Positions 58,163-64,000 of a stretch of 64,000 bases of DNA are shown in pieces (within the stretch, counting starts at the first letter, position 1; each line of letters begins with the position of its first letter). Below the pieces are notes generated by a model. The model did not search any database. It was given only the letters and a program-made list of their open reading frames with translations, and had not been told where the DNA came from. The DNA is taken from positions 372,001 to 436,000 of the forward strand of contig NZ_BLLN01000003.1 of assembly GCF_011170125.1 (NCBI RefSeq). The letters are read 5' to 3'. This DNA comes from Streptomyces diastaticus subsp. diastaticus (GTDB taxonomy: Bacteria; Actinomycetota; Actinomycetes; Streptomycetales; Streptomycetaceae). Both the position numbers and the translations under genes were made by a program.

Positions 58163-61100
58163 ATGACCATCCCGCAGGGACGACGGAGCAGTACCTTCAC
58201 CCGGCTGCTGCGGCACGGTTTCACCGACCCCTCCAGCGCCGAGCGGCTGCTCGGCTCCGAGGTGCTCGCCCCGGTCGCCGAGGACACCGTCCTGCTCGAC
58301 GCGCTCGCCGCCACCGCCGATCCCGACCTCGCCCTGCTCGGCCTGGTCCGTCTCGCCGAGGCCGAGCCGGAGGAGGAGCGGCAGCGGCTCCTCTCCACCC
58401 TGGTCACCGCCAAGCCGCTGCGCGACCGGCTGCTCGGAGTGCTCGGTGCCTCCGAGGCGCTCGGCGACCACCTCGCCCGTCATCCGCGGGACTGGCGCGC
58501 CCTCGCCGTCTACGAGTCGGCCGACCTCCACCCGGGCGTCGAGGAGTTCACCCGCGGCCTCGCCGACGCCACCGACCCGGACTCGCTGCGCGTCGCCTAC
58601 CGCCGCTGCCTGCTCTCCATCGCCGCCCGCGACGTCTGCGGCACCATCGACGTCGCCGAGACCGCCGCCGAACTGGCCGACCTCGCCACCGCCACCCTCC
58701 GCGCCGCCCTGCGCGTCGCCGAGGCGGCCGCGCCCGAGGACGCCGCCCGCTGCCGGCTCGCCGTCATCGCCATGGGCAAGTGCGGCGGCCACGAGCTGAA
58801 CTACGTCTCCGACGTCGACGTCATCTTCGTCGCCGAACCGGCCGACCCGGCCGAGGACGACGAGGCCCCCGCCCTCCAGGCCGCCAACCGCCTCGCCGCC
58901 CATCTGATGCGGATCTGCTCCGAGACCACCGTCGAGGGCACCATCTGGCCGGTCGACGCCAACCTCCGCCCCGAGGGCCGCAACGGCCCGCTGGTCCGCA
59001 CCCTCTCCAGCCACCTCGCGTACTACCAGCGGTGGGCCAAGACCTGGGAGTTCCAGGCGCTGCTGAAGGCCCGCCCGGTCGCCGGGGACGCCGCGCTGGG
59101 CACCGCCTACATCGAGACCATCGCGCCGCTGGTCTGGCAGGCCTCCGAGCGGGACAACTTCGTACCGGACGTGCAGAAGATGCGCCGCCGCGTCGTCGAC
59201 AACATCCCGGCCCACGAGATCGACCGGGAGCTGAAGCTCGGCCCCGGCGGGCTGCGCGACGTGGAGTTCGCCGTGCAGCTCCTCCAGCTCGTGCACGGCC
59301 GCAGCGACCCCTCGCTGCGCTCCGGCACCACCCTGGACGCGCTCGCCGCGCTGGCCGCCGGCGGCTATGTCGGCCGCACCGACGCCGCCCAGCTCGACGA
59401 GGCGTACCGCTTCCTGCGCTCCATGGAGCACCGCATCCAGCTCTACCGGCTGCGCCGCACCCATCTCGTCCCCGAGGCCGAGGTGGACCAGCGGCGGCTG
59501 GGCCGTTCGCTGGGGCTGCGCACCGAACCGGTGGTCGCCCTCAACCGGGCCTGGCGTCGCCACGCCGGGGTCGTCCGCCGGCTGCACGAGAAGCTCTTCT
59601 ACCGGCCCCTGCTGGACGCGGTCGCCCAACTCGGCCCCGGAGAGGCGCGGTTGTCCACCGAGGCGGCCCGCGAACGCCTCGTCGCCCTCGGCTACGACGA
59701 CCCCACCGGCGCCCTGCGCCACCTGGAGGCCCTCGCCTCCGGTGTCAGCCGCAAGGCCGCCATCCAGCGCACCCTGCTGCCGGTGCTGCTCGGCTGGTTC
59801 GCCGACTCCGCCGACCCCGACGCGGGGCTGCTCAACTTCCGCAAGGTCTCCGACGCCCTCGGCCAGACCCCCTGGTACCTGCGGCTGCTGCGCGACGAGG
59901 GAGCCGCCGCCGAGAACCTGGCCCGCGTCCTGTCCGCCGGGCGGCTCGCCCCGGACCTGCTGATGCGCGCCCCCGAGGCGGTCGCCCTGCTCGGCGACGT
60001 CCGCGGCCTGGAACCACGCGGCCGGGCCCAGCTGGAGCAGGAGGTGCTGGCCGCGGTCCGCCGCTCCGACAACGCCGAGAACGCCGTGGCCGTCGCCCGC
60101 GGTGTACGCCGCCGGGAACTCTTCCGCACCGCCGCGGGCGACCTCATCGGCTCGTACGGCACCGAGGAGAGCCCCGCCGAGGCCGACCCCGGCGCCCTGG
60201 TCGACCGGGTCGGCTCCGCCCTCTCCGACCTCAACGCCGCCACCCTCGCCGGGACCCTGCGCGCCGTGGTCCGCGACGGCTGGGGCGACACCCTGCCGAC
60301 CCGCTTCACCGTCATCGGCATGGGCCGCTTCGGCGGCCACGAGCAGGGGTACGGCTCCGACGCCGACGTGCTCTTCGTCCACGAGCCGCGCGAAGGCGTC
60401 GACGAGCAGGAGGCCGCCAAGGCCGCCAGCCGGGTCGTCACCGAACTCCGCCGCCTGCTGGAGATCCCCAGCGCCGACCCGCCGCTGCTCATCGACCCCG
60501 ACCTGCGGCCCGAGGGCAAGACCGGTCCGCTGGTCCGTTCGCTCGCCTCCTACGCCGCGTACTACCGGCGCTGGTCCCAGGTGTGGGAGGCGCAGGCCCT
60601 GCTGCGGGCCGAGCCGGTCGCGGGCGACGCCGAACTCGGCGCCCGCTTCGTGGAACTGGTCGACCCGCTGCGCTACCCGGCCGAAGGGCTCGGCGAGGAC
60701 GGGGCCCGCGAGATCCGCCGTCTCAAGGCCCGCATGGAGTCCGAGCGGCTCCCGCGCGGCGCCGACCCCACCCTCCACACCAAGCTGGGCCGGGGCGGCC
60801 TCTCCGACGTCGAATGGACCGTGCAGCTTCTCCAGATGCGGCACGGCTGGGCCGAGCCGGGACTGCGTACCACCAGCACCCGGCCCGCCCTGGCCGCCGC
60901 CGTCGCCGCCGGGCTGCTCCCCGGTGAGGAGGCCGCCATGCTGGACGAGGCGTGGGTCCTCGCCACCCGGGTCCGCAACGCCGTCATGCTGGTCCGGGGC
61001 CGCCCCGGCGACACCTTTCCCTCCGACGGCCGCGAACTGGCCGCCGTCGCCCGCTACCTGGGGTACGAGCCGGGCCACGTCGGCGACATGCTGGAGGACT

Positions 61101-61168
61101 ACCGGCGTACCACCCGGCGGGCCCGAGCCGTGGTGGACGAGGTGTTCTACGCGGCCACCACCCATTGA
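58163..61168 (+). CDS. glnE: Glutamine synthetase adenylyltransferase/deadenylylase
   Basis: A 1001-residue bifunctional enzyme controlling glutamine synthetase activity by adding and removing AMP. Two nucleotidyltransferase domains of the GlnE/KNTase fold are visible. The N-terminal one (deadenylylating half) has IAMGKCGGHELNYVSDVDVI near 202, and the C-terminal one (adenylylating half) has IGMGRFGGHEQGYGSDADVL near 716. Each has GxGxxGxxE(x)nDxD metal-binding acids, and each is followed by a helical GlnD_UR_UTase-like bundle (ERELKLGPGGLRDVEF near 352; TKLGRGGLSDVEWTVQLLQM near 870). Full length. ATG 58163 lies after GGGAG. Its targets (GlnA-type GS) include genes elsewhere; glnA2 is nearby. 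Confidence 0.95.
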   Translation: MTIPQGRRSSTFTRLLRHGFTDPSSAERLLGSEVLAPVAEDTVLLDALAATADPDLALLGLVRLAEAEPEEERQRLLSTLVTAKPLRDRLLGVLGASEALGDHLARHPRDWRALAVYESADLHPGVEEFTRGLADATDPDSLRVAYRRCLLSIAARDVCGTIDVAETAAELADLATATLRAALRVAEAAAPEDAARCRLAVIAMGKCGGHELNYVSDVDVIFVAEPADPAEDDEAPALQAANRLAAHLMRICSETTVEGTIWPVDANLRPEGRNGPLVRTLSSHLAYYQRWAKTWEFQALLKARPVAGDAALGTAYIETIAPLVWQASERDNFVPDVQKMRRRVVDNIPAHEIDRELKLGPGGLRDVEFAVQLLQLVHGRSDPSLRSGTTLDALAALAAGGYVGRTDAAQLDEAYRFLRSMEHRIQLYRLRRTHLVPEAEVDQRRLGRSLGLRTEPVVALNRAWRRHAGVVRRLHEKLFYRPLLDAVAQLGPGEARLSTEAARERLVALGYDDPTGALRHLEALASGVSRKAAIQRTLLPVLLGWFADSADPDAGLLNFRKVSDALGQTPWYLRLLRDEGAAAENLARVLSAGRLAPDLLMRAPEAVALLGDVRGLEPRGRAQLEQEVLAAVRRSDNAENAVAVARGVRRRELFRTAAGDLIGSYGTEESPAEADPGALVDRVGSALSDLNAATLAGTLRAVVRDGWGDTLPTRFTVIGMGRFGGHEQGYGSDADVLFVHEPREGVDEQEAAKAASRVVTELRRLLEIPSADPPLLIDPDLRPEGKTGPLVRSLASYAAYYRRWSQVWEAQALLRAEPVAGDAELGARFVELVDPLRYPAEGLGEDGAREIRRLKARMESERLPRGADPTLHTKLGRGGLSDVEWTVQLLQMRHGWAEPGLRTTSTRPALAAAVAAGLLPGEEAAMLDEAWVLATRVRNAVMLVRGRPGDTFPSDGRELAAVARYLGYEPGHVGDMLEDYRRTTRRARAVVDEVFYAATTH

Positions 61169-61195
61169 GGCGCCGCTGAACTGCGGCGGAGGGGT

Positions 61196-61959
61196 GTGAG
61201 CGTGAGCGTTCCGTCAGGGGAACGGCGCCGTCCGCCGCTCCCGGCCGGCGCCGGCCGGGCGTGGAGGGGGAGCGACCGCTCGCCCTGACCGCACCTGACC
61301 TCCCTTTTACCCGCGCGGTGAGCCCGCAAGAGGGAGTGCCGTGCCGTCCGAACGCGCGAGGGACAGGCAGTGGCCCGGTGCCCTGGAGCCGTCCGCCCCG
61401 CTGAGTCCGGCGCCGGGCCTCGACTCCGTTCCGGCCCGGTCCGACTCCGAGCCGCAACGGCTCGCGACCGGAACGGAACCCGCGTCCGGCCCCGAGCCCG
61501 GCCGGTGCGGGAGCCCCGGCCCGCCCCCGCCGCGGCTCCCGGCCGCCCTCGCGTCCCGCCACCGCCACCCCCGGCCGGAGGACACGGGCCACCCCCTCTC
61601 CTCGCAGCCTCCGAGGCGCGCACCCCCCCCGGGGCCCCCGGGCGCCCGCCCGCCGGAGCCGTGCCACGGCCGGGAGCACCGCGTCGCACCTGCGGGACGG
61701 CGAGGACCGGCTTCCGCCGGAACAACCGCCCCCGGGCCGGGCCGCCATTCCGACGGCGCCCAACGCGGCCACGTCCGCGGCCCCGGCGGAGCCGCACCGC
61801 GCTGGGTGCTCACCGCGCGGCGGTGGACGCGGGGTGCGGCGTACGGGGCCGGCTGGTCCTCCTCGCCGTCCCGGTGCGGGAGCTGGTCGCGGGCGGCGGA
61901 GGCGGGGGCCTGCGGGCCCGCCCCGGGACCGGCACCAGCCTCGGGGGACGCCCCCGTGC
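61196..61959. other. Region without an assignable gene, degenerate coding potential
   Basis: About 790 bases follow glnE. A near-perfect palindrome CCCGGCCGGC/GCCGGCCGGG (61240-61259) could terminate glnE. From GTG 61341 (AGGGAG four bases upstream) the plus strand has high third-position GC for about 90 codons. The best frame then changes at the C-run near 61625 and again near 61800 (GRLVLLAVPVREL segment), so a gene decayed by frameshifts is possible. Nothing recognisable is encoded in any single frame. Minus-strand frames are Arg/Pro-rich shadows. Confidence 0.4.
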
Positions 61960-62373
61960 TCAGGACCGCCGTCGCCGCTTGAGTTCTGCCTCGTGGAGGT
62001 GGCGGCGGCCCTGCGCGAGCCGGTCGGTCAGTTCGGTCTCCACAGCGGTGAAGGGGCGGTAGTAGGTGTCCTCGTACTCCTCGACGAGCTGGAAGGTCCA
62101 GTGGCCCGGGGTGACGTCACGGGCCACCAGTTCGGCGCGGACGCGCTCGGCCTCCTCGGGGTGGCCTGCCTCGTGGAGCAGGCGGACCGCCTCGTCGAGC
62201 TGGAAGTCGGCGGTGCCGGTCAGCTGGTGGAAGGAGTACAGGTGGCCCCGGGCCCGTTCGGTGGTCTCCAGCGCCTTGGAGAGTGCCCCCAGCGCCTCGA
62301 CCGTCCTCTCGCTCATGCCCTCGGGGCGCCGGTGCGCGGGGTCCGGCAGCCCGTCGTCGTGGTCCTTGGTCAT
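61960..62373 (-). CDS. Conserved helical protein of unknown function
   Basis: A 137-residue soluble protein rich in charged helices: ERTVEALGALSKALETTERA near 21, LTGTADFQLDEAVRLLHEAG near 51, HPEEAERVRAELVARDVTPG near 71 and YRPFTAVETELTDRLAQGRR near 104. The regular helices with conserved Trp/His suggest an all-alpha fold, possibly a TPR-less dimer; I do not recognise a family beyond a Streptomyces conserved protein. ATG 62373, weak binding site. It is located between glnE and the PAP2 gene on the opposite strand to glnE. Confidence 0.72.
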   Translation of the reverse strand: MTKDHDDGLPDPAHRRPEGMSERTVEALGALSKALETTERARGHLYSFHQLTGTADFQLDEAVRLLHEAGHPEEAERVRAELVARDVTPGHWTFQLVEEYEDTYYRPFTAVETELTDRLAQGRRHLHEAELKRRRRS

Positions 62374-62485
62374 GTCTGCCGTGTGCCCGCCGCGGACGGC
62401 TGTGTACCGCCCGGGCCGCGTGCGTCGGGCTAGCCTCGCCCGACTGGCCCGGCGTCCGGGTGGCGGGACCGGTACGGGGCGGGTG

Positions 62486-63505
62486 TCAGGGCTCTGGGGC
62501 GGGGGCCGGTTCCGGGGAGGCGCGGGTCAGCGCGGTGGCGCCTTGGGGGGCGGGGCCCGTGGGGGAGGGGCGACGGCCCTCCGGCGGGAGGGCCCGTTCG
62601 GCGGTCGGCGCCGGTTCGCGGGCCGGTGGCGCGGCGGGTGCCGGTGGCGGCGCGGCCTCGCCCTCGCGTACGGCGTCCACCTGACGGGGCAGGCGGTGCG
62701 GGTACGTGCCGTAGCAGAGGCGGGCGACCAGGTAGCCGAAGAGGAGGCAGACGAGGCCGCCGACCGCGTCGAGCCAGAAGTGGTTGGCGGTGGCCACGAT
62801 GACGACCAGGGTGAGTGCCGGGTAGAGCAGGCCGAGGATCTTGGCCCAGGGGGCCGAGGCGAGGGCGAAGATCGTCAGGCCGCACCAGAGCGACCAGCCG
62901 ATGTGCATGGAGGGCATCGCCGCGTACTGGTTCGACATGTGCTTCAGGTCGCCGGAGGCCATCGAGCCCCAGGTCTGGTGGACCAGGACCGTGTCGATGA
63001 AGTGCTGCCCGTCCATCAGACGGGGTGGCGCCAGCGGATACAGGTAGTAGCCGACCAGGGCGACGGCGGTGGTGGCGAACAGCACCGTGCGCGTGGCCGC
63101 GTAGCGCCCGGGGTGGCGGCGGTAGAGCCAGACCAGCACACCGAGGGTGACGACGAAGTGCAGCGTCGCGTAGTAGTAGTTCATCCCCACGATCAGCCAG
63201 GTCACCGAGTTGACCGCGTGGTTGACGCCGTGCTCCACGGCGATGCCGAGCCGCTGCTCGGCCTCCCAGATCCAGTCGGCGTTGGCCATCGCCTGGGCCT
63301 TCTGCTCCGGGACCGCGTTGCGGATGAGGGAGTAGACCCAGTAGCTGATCGCGATGAGCAGCACCTCGAACCAGATCCGGGGCCGCCGCGGGGTGCGCAG
63401 GCGGCGCAGGGGACCCGTGGGCGGCGTGCGCCCTGCCGGGCCCGTGGGCGAGGGGGCGGGGGCCGGTCCGCGGCCGTCAGAAGTCGTCACAGTGGTCTCA
63501 CCCAT
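62486..63505 (-). CDS. PAP2-superfamily (inositol phosphotransferase/AUR1-like) membrane protein
   Basis: A 339-residue protein with about six helices (about 45-310) flanked by Pro/Thr- and Pro/Ala-rich tails. PAP2-type motifs are visible: YLYPLAPPRLMDG near 157 (first motif), MPSMHIGWSLWCGLT near 201 (PSxH) and ATANHFWLDAVGG near 243 (SRxxxxxHxxxD equivalent). Such enzymes hydrolyse or exchange phosphate on lipids or inositol-phosphate lipids. The ATG at 63505 lacks a binding site, and AGAATC/CAGAAT overlaps a perfect palindrome just upstream. Adjacent to a MalR-like repressor gene on the same strand. Confidence 0.85.
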   Translation of the reverse strand: MGETTVTTSDGRGPAPAPSPTGPAGRTPPTGPLRRLRTPRRPRIWFEVLLIAISYWVYSLIRNAVPEQKAQAMANADWIWEAEQRLGIAVEHGVNHAVNSVTWLIVGMNYYYATLHFVVTLGVLVWLYRRHPGRYAATRTVLFATTAVALVGYYLYPLAPPRLMDGQHFIDTVLVHQTWGSMASGDLKHMSNQYAAMPSMHIGWSLWCGLTIFALASAPWAKILGLLYPALTLVVIVATANHFWLDAVGGLVCLLFGYLVARLCYGTYPHRLPRQVDAVREGEAAPPPAPAAPPAREPAPTAERALPPEGRRPSPTGPAPQGATALTRASPEPAPAPEP

Positions 63506-63512
63506 AGGGAGG

Positions 63513-63527
63513 GATTCTGTCAGAATC
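63513..63527. promoter_or_regulatory. 15-bp palindrome in the PAP2 gene promoter
   Basis: GATTCTG-T-CAGAATC is perfectly symmetric around 63520. On the minus strand it lies eight bases before the ATG at 63505, over the expected -10 region of the PAP2 gene, so a bound protein would block initiation. Confidence 0.5.
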
Positions 63528-63573
63528 GCGCCTACCGACCGATCATCCCCCGGACGGGTCAGGTCCGCATTCT

Positions 63574-64000
63574 CTACGCCTTGCGGACGATCTCCCCCTG
63601 AGGGACCTCCCCCAGGCCGGCGGGCGCCGACGCCGTCGAACCGCGCACCACCAGCTCCGGCATGAAGACGAACTCGCTGGGCGGTGCGGGAGTCCCGCCG
63701 ATCTCCTCCAGCAGGGCGCGGACCGCCGCCTGCCCCATCGCCGTGACCGGCTTGCGGACGGTGGTGAGCGGCGGGTCGGTGAAGGCGATCAGCGGGGAGT
63801 CGTCGAAGCCGACGACGGAGACGTCCGCGGGCACGTCCAGGCCGCGGCGGCGCACCGCGCGGATCGCGCCGAGAGCCATCATGTCGCTGGCGCACACCAC
63901 CGCCGTGCACCCGCCGTCCAGCAGGGAGTCGGCGGCGGCCTGGCCGCCCTCCAGCGTGTACAGGGAGTGCCGGACGAACTCCCGCTCGGCCTCCTCGGCG
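63574..64000 (-). CDS. malR: LacI-family regulator, C-terminal part, MalR-like
   Basis: The frame stays open to the right edge, so only the last 141 residues are seen; the DNA-binding N-terminus is outside. It contains the LacI ligand domain: CTAVVCASDMMALGAIRAVR, GLDVPADVSVVGFDDSPLIA (near the C-terminal third), FTDPPLTTVRKPVTAMGQAA and FMPELVVRGSTASAPAG. The order LacI gene, PAP2-like gene, small protein, glnE matches the S. coelicolor malR-to-glnE arrangement as I recall it, so a maltose-type repressor is likely. The effector is not readable from this part. Confidence 0.75.
   Translation of the reverse strand, partial: AEEAEREFVRHSLYTLEGGQAAADSLLDGGCTAVVCASDMMALGAIRAVRRRGLDVPADVSVVGFDDSPLIAFTDPPLTTVRKPVTAMGQAAVRALLEEIGGTPAPPSEFVFMPELVVRGSTASAPAGLGEVPQGEIVRKA

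Noticed and set aside
58001..61165. Long open frame on the minus strand opposite glnE (about 1050 codons)
   Set aside because: It mirrors glnE exactly, has Gly/Val/Gln-rich composition typical of antisense shadows in GC-rich DNA, and no ribosome binding site.
1..64000. tRNA genes, CRISPR arrays, prophage or integrase genes
   Set aside because: No tRNA T-loop plus acceptor pairing, no regularly spaced repeats, and no phage or integrase protein signatures were seen on either strand.

Overview
The window looks like a chromosomal segment of a Streptomyces or very close relative. It is very GC-rich, with G/C at nearly every third codon position, frequent GTG starts and ATGA/GTGA stop-start overlaps. 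Marker genes support this: glnA2, glnE, a MalR-type LacI repressor, a bifunctional RNase H/phosphatase, HtaA heme proteins and F420 reductase. Most of it is core chromosome. Accessory or decayed patches lie near 48.9 kb, 51.9-54.4 kb, 56.8-57.3 kb and 61.2-62.0 kb.

Left part (0-11.6 kb): a partial gene at the edge, then a coupled trio (Nif3-like protein, C4 zinc-ribbon protein, RNase H/phosphatase). These are followed by a 42-residue LPFR-type peptide, a KDPG aldolase preceded by a 13-bp perfect inverted repeat, YaaA, and the RNase P RNA gene with a strong terminator. Next come an overlapping VTC-domain / DUF4956 / CotH-kinase operon and a two-component pair whose response regulator carries a frameshift.

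Middle part (11.5-30.9 kb): a mixed housekeeping and metabolic stretch. It holds a solitary ATP-grasp protein, an Acg-type nitroreductase, a propionyl/acetyl-CoA synthetase, a methyltransferase, a MazG-like protein, PhzF, a lamin-tail exported protein, an SDR, a frameshifted proline-rich membrane protein, glutamate decarboxylase, a Gfo/Idh/MocA oxidoreductase, a Bcr/CflA exporter coupled to a beta-lactamase-fold hydrolase, Rsm22, DDAH, a TetR regulator, a primase-polymerase-like protein and a lipoprotein.

Heme/iron region (31.0-39.0 kb): hmuTUV faces two HtaA-domain surface proteins across a near-perfect DtxR/DmdR-type iron box, and a heme oxygenase has a second iron box in its promoter. Together they form a heme capture, import and degradation regulon that should be repressed by iron. 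One HtaA protein ends in a LAATG sortase-E-like signal; the other ends in a plain membrane anchor.

Right part (39.1-64 kb): map, npdG, a site-2-protease-like protein, panB, a VanJ-like membrane phosphoesterase and glutamine-dependent NAD synthase. A secreted metal-type cluster follows (DUF3105, DUF305, DUF6153, multicopper oxidase), interrupted by a 162-bp MITE-like element. Next are glnA2, an XRE-regulator island with small cysteine or duplicated proteins, a TetR/DHA2 exporter pair with a candidate operator, a truncated ArsR gene and a PPOX protein. The window closes with glnE, a degenerate region, a conserved small protein, a PAP2-type membrane protein and the 3' part of a MalR-like gene.

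Two themes recur. Nine genes start 6-7 bases after a TANNNT -10 element, suggesting leaderless transcripts. Two genes appear to start with CTG inside a CTGA stop-start overlap. No tRNA, CRISPR array, phage or intact transposase was seen.
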